Source: a virus
Reading direction: 5' to 3' (one strand)
Virus record (IMG/VR): IMGVR_UViG_3300028607_001326
Coordinates: 1-50,429 of that record
DNA length: 50,429 bases
In this document: positions 16,387-25,400 of the stretch, in pieces
Position numbering within the stretch: position 1 is the stretch's first letter
Layout of the letters: the number at the start of each line of letters is the position of its first letter
Made by a program: the position numbers and the translations under genes
Notes under the pieces: model-generated
Database searches by the model: none
Seen by the model: only the letters and a program-made list of their open reading frames with translations
What the model was told of the DNA's origin: nothing

Positions 16387-16419
16387 ACTTTTTATTAATT
16401 ATTATTATATTATATTATG
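16387..16419 (+). promoter_or_regulatory. AT-rich leader shared with the 19307 gene
   Basis: The leader before the scaffold gene contains TTTTTATTAATT and then a TTATTATATTATATTATGG-like stretch. A nearly identical leader precedes the gene at 19307. There is no Shine-Dalgarno sequence. The shared sequence may be a translation or expression element; the two copies flank the capsid gene. Confidence 0.45.
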
Positions 16420-17670
16420 GAAGAAAAACAAGAAAAAGTAGTTGAAGAAACTACAAAACAAGAAAATCCTGTAAAGGAAGAACCTAAAGTAGACAATACA
16501 GTTGAAAAAATAAAGGTTAAGAAGAAATCAACGATGAAAAAATTTAGTCAAGATGACAAACCTATCAAAGTTGATTTAAGTAAACCACCAAAAACAAAAG
16601 AAGATGCCATTCAAGAGCGAGAAACAGAGAAGGTACATGTGGAAGAACCATCCGGAGATAGCAAAGAGGTGGGAGAAGGAGGAACAGAGTCCAGTTCAAA
16701 AGAGACTCAACCAAGCGAAGATGAATCTAAGGTTGAGGACACCCCCATTATTGAGGAAATAACTGATGAAAAGGTAGAGGAAAAAGTTGAAAAGGTTAAA
16801 GAACAGATTAAGGATGTTATAGATGAAACTGAAAAAACCGGAGAACCTTTACCAGACAGTATTCAAAAGCTAATGGACTTTATGACGGATACTGGTGGTA
16901 ATTTAGAAGATTATGTTAAATTAAATCAAGATTACGATAATTTAGATGAGAACGCTTTGTTAAGAGAGTATTACAAACAATCAAAACCTCATTTAAATGG
17001 TGAAGAAATTAACTTCCTTTTGGAAGATCAATTCTCTTACGACGAAGAAGTCGATGAAGAAAGAGATATAAAAAGAAAACAACTAGCGTTAAAAGAGCAA
17101 GTTGCCAGCGCTAAAGGTCACTTGGACGACCTAAAGTCCAAATACTATGAAGATATTAAAAGCGGATCAAAGCTCACGAGTGAGCAACAGAAAGCTGTTG
17201 ATTTCTTTAATAGGTACAACAAGGAGTCAGAAGAAAACAAAAAAGCAACAGAGCACTCAAGGAGTATTTTTAAAAAGAAAACCAGTGAAGTTTTCAACGA
17301 TAAATTCAAAGGTTTTGAATATAGTGTTGGAGATAAAAAATTCAGGTTTAATGTTAAAGATATAGATTCTACAAAAGAGATTCAAAGCGATATCAATAAT
17401 ACGGTCAAAAAGTTTTTGAACGAAAATAATGAAATTGAAGACGCGGCGGGCTATCATAAATCTATTTTTACTGGGATGCATGCTGATGCTGTAGCAACTC
17501 ATTTTTATGAACAGGGTAAAGCAGATGCTATTAAAGATAGTATAGCCAAATCTAAAAACATAGATATGGATCCTAGACAACCACATGGCGAGATACAAGC
17601 TGGTGGAATGAAGTTCAAAGTTTTAGGTGATGACTCTTCTGATTTTAAGTTTAAAATTAACAAAAAATAA
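16417..17670 (+). CDS. Probable head scaffolding protein
   Basis: A 417-residue, strongly charged protein. The first 150 residues are Glu/Lys-rich and disordered; the middle is helical (KSKYYEDIKSGSKLTSEQQ region); the end is more structured and basic (GGMKFKVLGDDSSDFKFKINKK). Position between portal and major capsid protein, high charge and helix content match phage scaffolding proteins, which guide capsid assembly and then leave or are digested. No protease domain is recognised in it or beside it. Confidence 0.75.
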   Translation: MEEKQEKVVEETTKQENPVKEEPKVDNTVEKIKVKKKSTMKKFSQDDKPIKVDLSKPPKTKEDAIQERETEKVHVEEPSGDSKEVGEGGTESSSKETQPSEDESKVEDTPIIEEITDEKVEEKVEKVKEQIKDVIDETEKTGEPLPDSIQKLMDFMTDTGGNLEDYVKLNQDYDNLDENALLREYYKQSKPHLNGEEINFLLEDQFSYDEEVDEERDIKRKQLALKEQVASAKGHLDDLKSKYYEDIKSGSKLTSEQQKAVDFFNRYNKESEENKKATEHSRSIFKKKTSEVFNDKFKGFEYSVGDKKFRFNVKDIDSTKEIQSDINNTVKKFLNENNEIEDAAGYHKSIFTGMHADAVATHFYEQGKADAIKDSIAKSKNIDMDPRQPHGEIQAGGMKFKVLGDDSSDFKFKINKK

Positions 17671-17690
17671 TAATTTAAAATTTAAAAATT

Positions 17691-19235
17691 ATGGCAATTA
17701 CAGCAGGTAGTAATTTGAATATAGTGCCAGCAGCAATGCAACAAACACTAGCTACAAATTACATCGATTTTACGGCCACAGCTACGGCTGGTTGGGCCCA
17801 ACAATATCTGCCTGATTTGATGGAAAAAGAAGCTGAAGTATTTGGTCCTAGGACTATATCAGGTTTCCTATCTCAAGTCGGTGCAGAAGAGGCTATGCAA
17901 TCTGATCAGGTTGTTTGGTCTGAACAAGGTAGATTACATCTATCTTATAAAGCACAATTAACAAACGCAACAACACAACCAGATGTTTCTGGAACACCAG
18001 CAGGTGGATCTATTACTATTGATTTTGATATTGATGGAAATCAATATGCTGATTCCATTACGGGCGGTACTACATATCCTTTTAGTACTAACCACGGTAT
18101 TAGAGTTAACGACTTACTATTAATAGCTTCTTCTGCAGGTACAGCTCAATGTATTTGTACAGCAGTTGTTTCAGGTAGAGTTAACGTAGCTGTTTATTCA
18201 GATAATACTTTAGGAGCATCAGGTGCATTGAATTACACTACAACAGGTAGTTCTTCGTCTTTAAGAGTACTAGTTTACGGTTCTGAATATGCAAAAGGAA
18301 AGAGTTATCTTACTGCAGCTGGAACCGCTGATACTGATCAAAGAGGTGCAAACAAACCAGCATTCAAAACTTTTACCAATAAGCCAATCATTATCAAAGA
18401 TTATTATGAAATCTCTGGTTCTGACACATCTCAAATTGGTTGGGTTGAAACTACTGGTGAAGATGGACAAAGTGGTTACTTATGGTATTTAAAAGCTGGA
18501 AGTGATACTAAAATGCGTTTCACTGATTATTTAGAAATGGCATTGATGGAATCAAGAAAAGGTGGTACAGATACTGTAGATACTTTCTTATCAAGCGTTA
18601 ATGATCCAGTTGGCACACAAGGTTTATTTGATGCTATTGGTGACAGAGGCAATAAAACTTCAGGTATTACTGGTGTTAACGCAGCTACTGATTTAGCAGA
18701 GTTTGACGCTATATTAGCTGAGTTTGATAAACAGGGTGCTATTGAAGAAAACATGATGTTCTTAAATAGATCTACTTCGTTAGCTATTGATGACATGTTA
18801 GCTTCAATGAATGGTTACGGAGCTGGTGGTACTTCTTATGGAGTATTTGACAATTCTGAAGACATGGCTTTAAATTTAGGTTTCTCTGGATTCCGTAGAG
18901 GTTCTTACGATTTCTACAAATCTGATTTTAAATACTTAAATGATAGAGCTACTAGAGGTGGTATTAACGATAAAGATGTAGTTACTGCTATCAGAGGCGT
19001 TATGATTCCAGCTGGTGTATCTTCAGTTTATGATGAACAACTTGGAAAGAATCTTAAACGACCTTTCTTACACGTTCGTTATAGAGCTTCTCAAGCAGAC
19101 GATAGAAAGCTAAAAACTTGGACCACTGGTTCAGTTGGAGCTGTTACATCTGCTTTAGATGCAATGCAAGTTCACTATTTATCTGAAAGATGTTTAATTA
19201 CACAAGGTGCTAATAACTTTATGTTAATGGTTTAA
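17691..19235 (+). CDS. Major capsid protein (HK97-like expected)
   Basis: A 514-residue protein with low Cys and high Ala/Gly/Thr/Ser content, preceded by the strong leader AAAAATTATGG and followed by the clearest terminator in the window, consistent with very high expression. Blocks such as YLPDLMEKEAEVFGPRTISGFL and QVVWSEQGRLHLSY near the N terminus, and RPFLHVRYRASQADDRKLKTW near the C terminus, fit capsid proteins of Bacteroidota podoviruses as I recall them. Order after portal and scaffold supports it. The HK97 fold is assumed, not shown. Confidence 0.9.
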   Translation: MAITAGSNLNIVPAAMQQTLATNYIDFTATATAGWAQQYLPDLMEKEAEVFGPRTISGFLSQVGAEEAMQSDQVVWSEQGRLHLSYKAQLTNATTQPDVSGTPAGGSITIDFDIDGNQYADSITGGTTYPFSTNHGIRVNDLLLIASSAGTAQCICTAVVSGRVNVAVYSDNTLGASGALNYTTTGSSSSLRVLVYGSEYAKGKSYLTAAGTADTDQRGANKPAFKTFTNKPIIIKDYYEISGSDTSQIGWVETTGEDGQSGYLWYLKAGSDTKMRFTDYLEMALMESRKGGTDTVDTFLSSVNDPVGTQGLFDAIGDRGNKTSGITGVNAATDLAEFDAILAEFDKQGAIEENMMFLNRSTSLAIDDMLASMNGYGAGGTSYGVFDNSEDMALNLGFSGFRRGSYDFYKSDFKYLNDRATRGGINDKDVVTAIRGVMIPAGVSSVYDEQLGKNLKRPFLHVRYRASQADDRKLKTWTTGSVGAVTSALDAMQVHYLSERCLITQGANNFMLMV

Positions 19236-19246
19236 GCATTTATTTT

Positions 19247-19277
19247 AAAAGATCGAGGCTTCGGCCTCGACCTTTTA
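19247..19277 (+). terminator. Intrinsic terminator after the major capsid gene
   Basis: TCGAGGC (19253-19259), loop TTCG, GCCTCGA (19264-19270) form a perfect 7-bp stem with a stable UUCG tetraloop. Pairing extends through AAAAG / CTTTT with one A-C mismatch, and TTTTATTTTT follows. It would end or attenuate transcripts after the capsid gene and protect their 3' ends. Confidence 0.9.
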
Positions 19278-19309
19278 TTTTTATTAATTTTATTATATAT
19301 TATATTATG
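19275..19309 (+). promoter_or_regulatory. AT-rich leader, near copy of the 16387 leader
   Basis: After the terminator comes TTTTTATTAATT followed by TTATTATATATTATATTATGG in pieces, nearly the same as the leader of the scaffold gene. No -35/-10 or TAnnTTTG promoter is evident. It may be a translation leader duplicated within the head module. Confidence 0.45.
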
Positions 19310-20146
19310 GCAAAGAAAAAACAAACAAAAGTTGAGGTAGAAGAACCTCAATTTGAACAAGAAGAAACGGTTGTTGTTGAACAACCGAAAGTGAAGGAAA
19401 AACCTTTACCAAGTCCAGATAACACTTGGGACATAAAAGATAGAATTTATTTTTTACATGGTAAAAGAAAACCTTTATCCCACATGATTAAATCAGCAAA
19501 TATTTACTTTTTTGATGAAGAGAAGGGATATGAAAGAGAATTAAAATATTGCGAAAACCAAAGAACGTGTTTTGTAGATGAAATGAAAGGTGACCAAAGG
19601 TTGTCACATATCATTTTTAGAAACGGAGCTTTAAATGTTGATAAAGAGAAGGTAATATTACAAAGATTATTATCCTTATATCACCCGCATAGAGATAAAT
19701 TATTCTATGAGTGGAATCCAGTAGTAGAAGCAGCCGATGAAATGGAAGTGTTAGAGTTAGAAGTTGATGCTTTATTAGCCGCTAAAAATATGGATGTTGA
19801 TATGGCAGAGGCTATTATGAGAGTAGAGAATGGATCTAAGGTATCTGGGATGAGTTCTAAAGAACTTAGACGTGATTTACTTATATTTGCTAAGAGTAAT
19901 CCAAATTTGTTCTTAAATCTAGCAAGTGATGAAAATGTTATACTTAGAAACTTTGGTATAAAAGCTACTGAAATGGGGATATTAAGATTATCACAAGATC
20001 AAAGAACATTCCATTGGGCTTCTAATGATAGAAAACTAATGAACGTTCCGTTTGATGAACATCCTTATTCAGCTTTAGCCTCTTGGTTTAAAACTGATGA
20101 AGGCATGGAAATTTATTCAAACATTGAAAAAAGGTTAAGTAAATAA
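19307..20146 (+). CDS. Conserved-type capsid-proximal protein
   Basis: A 279-residue protein with a charged Lys/Glu/Val N terminus (1-40) and a mixed alpha/beta body: DRIYFLHGKRKPLSHMIKSANIYFFDEE, then FVDEMKGDQRLSHIIFRNGALNVD, then a helical C-terminal half. The head position right after the major capsid gene suggests a virion component such as a head or neck protein. No catalytic motif is visible. I do not assign a family. Confidence 0.6.
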   Translation: MAKKKQTKVEVEEPQFEQEETVVVEQPKVKEKPLPSPDNTWDIKDRIYFLHGKRKPLSHMIKSANIYFFDEEKGYERELKYCENQRTCFVDEMKGDQRLSHIIFRNGALNVDKEKVILQRLLSLYHPHRDKLFYEWNPVVEAADEMEVLELEVDALLAAKNMDVDMAEAIMRVENGSKVSGMSSKELRRDLLIFAKSNPNLFLNLASDENVILRNFGIKATEMGILRLSQDQRTFHWASNDRKLMNVPFDEHPYSALASWFKTDEGMEIYSNIEKRLSK

Positions 20147-20154
20147 TCAATCTG

Positions 20155-20191
20155 TAGTAAGCGATCGCCCCGTAGGGCGATCGCATTACTA
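20155..20191 (+). terminator. Large GC-rich hairpin between head and tail modules
   Basis: GCGATCGCCC (20161-20170), loop CGTA, GGGCGATCGC (20175-20184) is a perfect 10-bp stem. TAGTAA (20155-20160) and TTACTA (20186-20191) extend it to 16 bp with one bulged A at 20185. It stands out in an AT-rich genome. The following bases are not a T-run, so it may be a terminator or attenuator of unusual form, or an mRNA processing or stability element. Confidence 0.75.
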
Positions 20192-20204
20192 TAAATTAAG
20201 TTCC

Positions 20205-20372
20205 ATGAAAAACAAAAAACCAAAAGGATTAGGCGACACTATAGAAAAAATAACTAAATTAATAGGGATAAAAAAGGTTGTTAAAAATATTAGTAAAGTA
20301 ACTGGTAAAGACTGTGGATGTGATGAGAGAAAAGATACTTTAAATAGATTATTTCCTTATAATTATAAATAA
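20205..20372 (+). CDS. Small CGC-motif protein in the neck cluster
   Basis: A 55-residue basic protein encoded between the hairpin and the first ring-protein gene. The sequence starts KNKKPKGLGDTIEKITKLIG, continues with a Lys/Val helix, and ends with DCGCDERKDTLNRLFPYNYK. The CGC-x(3)-K-x(2)-LN-x-LFPY ending recurs in small proteins of Bacteroidota phages as I recall, usually at this location. It could bind a metal or form a small structural peg; its function is unknown. The start is ATG at 20205, and 5 bases separate its stop from the next ATG. Confidence 0.65.
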   Translation: MKNKKPKGLGDTIEKITKLIGIKKVVKNISKVTGKDCGCDERKDTLNRLFPYNYK

Positions 20373-20377
20373 AAATT

Positions 20378-21091
20378 ATGGTACTTATAGATACAGTATA
20401 TCAAAGAGTTTTAGCGTTGGCTAACAAAGAGCAAAGAGGTTACATAACTCCTCAGGAATTTAATCTATTTGCTGATCAAGCTCAACATGAAATAATAGAG
20501 CAATACTTTTACGATATAAATCAATACAGTAGGATGCCTGGAAATGAATCTGAGTATTCAGATTTAGTAGATTTAGTGAATGAAAAATTAAGTATACTTA
20601 AAAGAATGGATACTAATATAACTGTTACAAGTGGTATAATACAACTTCAAACAGCTACAAATAATGTATATAAAATAGGTAGTATTTATAGGAATAATAT
20701 AGAGGTTCAAGAAGTTCAACAAAATGAGTTGAATGAATTACGAAGATCTCCATTAACAAGACCTACAGGACTAAATCCCATGTATGTTATGGAGAATACT
20801 GATGCCACAACCGGTGGCGGACCAAGAATATTTCCAGGATGGATACCTAGGGTAGATATGACTTATATTACATTACCACCGAGACCTAGATGGGGATATG
20901 TTGTTGTACAAGATAAAGCTCTTTACGATCCTACCCCAACAAAAACAGTAAATTTCGGATTACACGTAGCAGAAGAAACAGAATTGGTATATAAAATATT
21001 GAAATTTGCGGGTGTAGCTATACAAAGACAAGACATAGTACAAGCTGGTGCACAATTAGAAAGTCAACAAATTTCACAAGAAAAACAATAA
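20378..21091 (+). CDS. Head-tail connector (ring/adaptor) protein 1
   Basis: A 237-residue protein with an N-terminal helical part (YQRVLALANKEQRGYITPQEFNLFADQAQ read in pieces, residues 8-37; then EQYFYDIN) and a beta-rich second half with DPTPTKTVNFGLH near residue 190. The N-terminal blocks are typical of the first neck-ring protein found after the capsid gene in Bacteroidota podoviruses. It probably attaches below the portal and joins the next ring and the nozzle. There is no enzymatic motif. The call combines pattern memory and gene order. Confidence 0.65.
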   Translation: MVLIDTVYQRVLALANKEQRGYITPQEFNLFADQAQHEIIEQYFYDINQYSRMPGNESEYSDLVDLVNEKLSILKRMDTNITVTSGIIQLQTATNNVYKIGSIYRNNIEVQEVQQNELNELRRSPLTRPTGLNPMYVMENTDATTGGGPRIFPGWIPRVDMTYITLPPRPRWGYVVVQDKALYDPTPTKTVNFGLHVAEETELVYKILKFAGVAIQRQDIVQAGAQLESQQISQEKQ

Positions 21092-21095
21092 ATAA

Positions 21096-22445
21096 ATGGC
21101 ATTACTATCGCAAACTCCGCAGAATTATTATGATGACCCTAAGACTTATGGTAAATATCAGTTTACATCTTTAGAAAATATAATAAATCAATTTTTAATT
21201 GCTTATGTTGGACAAGATAAAATAATACCTAAAATTAGACGACCTGATGTTATTTTCCATGCACAACGTGCTATGCAGGAATTATCTTTTGATACGTTTA
21301 AATCGTGTAAATCACAAGAGATAACTTTACCACCAACGTTACAAATGATTCTTCCACAAGATTACGTTAATTATACTAAAGTCAGTTGGGTTGATAGTTC
21401 TGGTATAAAACATATAATTTACCCAACATCTAAAACATCTAACCCGCCAAACCCATATCAAAATAGTGATGGAGATTTTAATATAGTAGCTCTAGGAACT
21501 TTAACAAATAGTTCAGATATCGTTCCACTTGATGGGCAGTATGATAATATTTTAGTTGGCATGGCTGTTTCTGGTAATGGTGTAACGCAAGGAACCACAG
21601 TTAAAGGTACATCTATGTCTAGTAATATAACAACAGTAACGCTGTCTAGTAATATTACTGTCAATTTTGGTATTTATGATGGTGTAACACTTAATTTTAC
21701 TCAAGCCAGTGGCGATTTAACAAACACTCCAGATTTTCAAAAAACCTTCGAACATGGTGGTTGGTCATTAGGTAATTCTGTTATTACATTCTACGATATG
21801 AGTGCAGGTGAAATTGTGGATATGGAAAATTCAGGTGTAAAAATTGGAATGCTTGTTTCAAATGCAGGTTTTGCGGTGGGTACGGTTGTTACAGATGTAG
21901 TTGCGCAATCTGTTTTTGTTTCTCCTCCAGCTATAGCAACTGCGTTGGGAAGCGCATACAGTGAGGAAATTACATTTACATCACAAAACTCTGAATCTGA
22001 CACTTGGTCAAGTTATAAATCTGGAACTCCATCTGAAAATCAAGATGATTATCAAGATGACACTTATTGGCCATTAAACGGATCAAGATATGGATTAGAT
22101 CCTCAACATGCTCAAACTAACGGTTCTTATTATATAGATTGCCATGCTGGAAAAATACACTTTAGTTCTAATTTGTCTGGAAAAACTATTGTATTAGATT
22201 ATATAAGCGATAGTTTGGGTACTCCCGGGGAAATGGTGGTTCATAAATTTGCTGAAGAAGCAATGTATAAACATATTGCTTATGCTATTCTTTCTACGCG
22301 AGCAAACGTTCCAGAATTTCAAGTGGCTAGATTTAAAAAAGATAAAATTGTAGAAACTAGAAGAGCAAAATTAAGACTATCAAATATTAAATTAGAAGAA
22401 ATTACTCAAATTTTAAGAGGTAAATCGAAACAAATAAAACACTAG
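21096..22445 (+). CDS. Ring/adaptor protein 2 with inserted beta domains
   Basis: A 449-residue protein. The N-terminal 115 residues (YYDDPKTYGKYQFTSLENII, IPKIRRPDVIFHAQRAMQEL, TLPPTLQMILPQDYVNYTKVSW) and C-terminal 90 (FAEEAMYKHIAYAILSTRA and a Lys-rich helix) look like the helical ring adaptor of short-tailed phages. The middle (about 130-330) is a Thr/Ser/Gly-rich insertion with VGMAVSGNGVTQGTTV-type repeats, likely surface beta domains. It starts 4 bases after ring protein 1. The insertion could decorate the neck. Confidence 0.65.
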   Translation: MALLSQTPQNYYDDPKTYGKYQFTSLENIINQFLIAYVGQDKIIPKIRRPDVIFHAQRAMQELSFDTFKSCKSQEITLPPTLQMILPQDYVNYTKVSWVDSSGIKHIIYPTSKTSNPPNPYQNSDGDFNIVALGTLTNSSDIVPLDGQYDNILVGMAVSGNGVTQGTTVKGTSMSSNITTVTLSSNITVNFGIYDGVTLNFTQASGDLTNTPDFQKTFEHGGWSLGNSVITFYDMSAGEIVDMENSGVKIGMLVSNAGFAVGTVVTDVVAQSVFVSPPAIATALGSAYSEEITFTSQNSESDTWSSYKSGTPSENQDDYQDDTYWPLNGSRYGLDPQHAQTNGSYYIDCHAGKIHFSSNLSGKTIVLDYISDSLGTPGEMVVHKFAEEAMYKHIAYAILSTRANVPEFQVARFKKDKIVETRRAKLRLSNIKLEEITQILRGKSKQIKH

Positions 22446-22448
22446 TAC

Positions 22449-25400
22449 ATGCCAGAGATTAAAAATAATTTTACCGGAGGTAAAATGAATAAGGATCTCG
22501 ATGAGAGAATTATTTCAAATGGACAATATAGACATGCTATGAATATACAGGTGTCAACTTCAGAAGGTTCTGATGTTGGCGCTTTACAAAATATATTGGG
22601 TAATTCAAAAATATCATCTGGGTTTTCGTTTCCAAGTGGTGCTACTTGTGTAGGTTCTATTTCTGATGAAAAAAATGATATTTTATATTGGTTTATCACA
22701 AGCGTTACAGGTGATTATATATTAAGATATTCTGATGCTAATAGTATAGAAATAGTTTTTGCAGATATAAAAAAAGATTGTTTAATGTTTACTGAAAAAA
22801 TTATAACAGGAATAAATGTTATTGATGACATGTTATTATGGACAGATAACGAAAACGAACCTAGAAAAATAAATATACAACGTTCTTTAAATGGTACAAC
22901 TCAATCTGGTCTTGTACATACAAAACTCGTAAATGAAGATTTAGGTATATCACTATCTGGTATAATAATAGATATTGAAGAAAAACATATTACTGTTATA
23001 AAAAAATCTCCTCAAAACCCCTTAAATTTAGAAACTTTCACAGGTCGTGATACATTTTCAACATATAATGGTATAATGACTATCGTACCAGACCCAGGGT
23101 ATGCTACAAACAATTCTTCATTTATAGCTGATTATAATAGTCTATATGATTTCTCATCTTTACAAGTTGGTGAAACTTTTCAAGTATTGATGGAAACAAA
23201 TATTACTGGTAGCGCTTCTTTTACTTTACAATGGAATATAGGAGACAAAGTTGTTTTAAAAGAATTCGACGATAGTGGTTCTCCGCCTCCACTACCTATT
23301 AATGATTATAGAATAAGAGGTGTAATAACAAGCTGGATAGACACTTATTCAAGTAATCCTTGTGATGTCCCGGGAGCTAACGGTATAGATAATGCCACTT
23401 CTGGGCAAGAATGTAATAGATTTACAGCAGATTCAAACGCTGCGGGTTATAACCCGACAGCTCTTTGGCCCACAAATTTCCCAGGCACAGCTCACGTTCA
23501 AATCCAAATAACAGCGATAGAAGGTAATCCCCCTAGCATTGGTGGCAACAACACTTTAAATTACGCTATAGATTTGTTTGACGAAACAGAGAAACTGTTT
23601 GAATTTAGATTCCCTAGATTTTCCTACAGATACAAATATGAAGACGGTGAGTATTCTTGTTTTGCTCCTTGGTCTGAAGTAGTATTTATTCCTGGATCTT
23701 ATGATCATCATCCAAAAAAAGGTTTTAATCTTGGTATGACAAATAGATTGACCTCTGTAAATGTACAAAACTTTGTGCCAAGCGATATTCCAGATGACGT
23801 TGTTGAAGTTGATATCTTATATAAAGAAGATGCCTCTCCAAATGTTTATACTGTAGAAACTGTAAGACCAAAAGATAATATACTACAAGGACAAGCTACT
23901 AATAATTGGCAAAATAATAGTTATAGTATAACGTCAGAAACTATACACGCTGTTGTACCTTCAAATCAAATATTACGCCCATGGGATAATGTACCTAAAA
24001 AAGCATTAGCACAAGATATTACGGGAAATAGAGTTGTTTATGCAAACTACTGGCAAAATTATGATTTAAAAGCTGGAACATCAACAAATAATTATTATCC
24101 AGATTTTAGACATGTTATAGAGCAATTTCAAACAGTGCCAACAAACGCTATGAAATCTGTAAAATCATTAAGAGAATATCAATTAGGTGTAGTGTTTATT
24201 GATGGTTATGGTAGAGAAACACCTGTAATAACAAGCCCAACAGGCACATTTAAATTAGATAAATCATACGCAAAATCTCACAATAGAATAAAGGTGGGAT
24301 TTAATGGAATTGATTTTCCACATAACATGTCTTATATGAAGTTTTATATAAAAGAAACTTCTGGTGAGTATTATAACATGGCTATGGATAGGTATTATGA
24401 TGCTGAAGATGGTAATGTTTGGTTAGCATTTCCTTCATCAGATAGAAATAAAGTTGATATCGACACGTTTTTAATATTAAAAAAAGCAACAGATTCTAAT
24501 GAGGTTATACTAGAACCAGCTAGGTTTAAAATATTAGCTATAGAAAATTTTGCACCGGATTATGTAAAAACTAATAAAATATTAATAGAAGATAGACAAC
24601 ACGCTATAGGTGGAGCTGGTTTAGCTGATATTTTTGGTACTAGTATGACCAACGTTCCAAGTGTAGGTGGTGATTATTTTGAAATGAATTATGAACCGTT
24701 TTTCATGAGTAGTGGAGCGAATATGCATAACATTACAGATGGCAAGTTATATGTTGAATTTTCAGTGTCAGAGCAAGATGAGGTTTCCGCTAGATATAGA
24801 ATAACAGAAATAGTCTGTAACTACGATTCTGATTTAAGTAATCTTTCAAGCGCAAAATATAACGTTGCAATAGATGGGGTGTTTGGAGATGATGTTAATT
24901 TCATATCAGATGATACTAGTGGGCTAAATTCTACAAAAATACAAGATGGTGCGCAAGTAAGGATTTATAAATATGCTGTAGAAAATAAACCACAATTTGA
25001 TGGTAGATTTTTTGTGAAAATTTTAAATGATGACATTTTTAGAAAATATATTAAAAAAATGTTTAGAGATGATGACGCAGATTACAAGGTTGTAGCCGCT
25101 CAAAAAGTAAGTTATTTAACAAATGACTTTCACGATGGTGGTGGTGCGAGCCCTGCTAATCCTTTACTGTCTGTGTTTGATCTTCCTAATGTTACTCAAG
25201 CAACTGGATGGCCTGGTTGGAATACGAGTTATATGGTTGGAAATCAAGCGAGATATAATTTTTATGCTCCTAGCAAACATCATTTTCAAGCTTATTTACA
25301 AGATTTTAAGTTTGCAGATGATGGTGGAATAAATCAAACTTATACTAATGCTTTTAGTGGGGGCCTTCTAAATGTCCAGGACATGCTGGAAAGTCATGAA

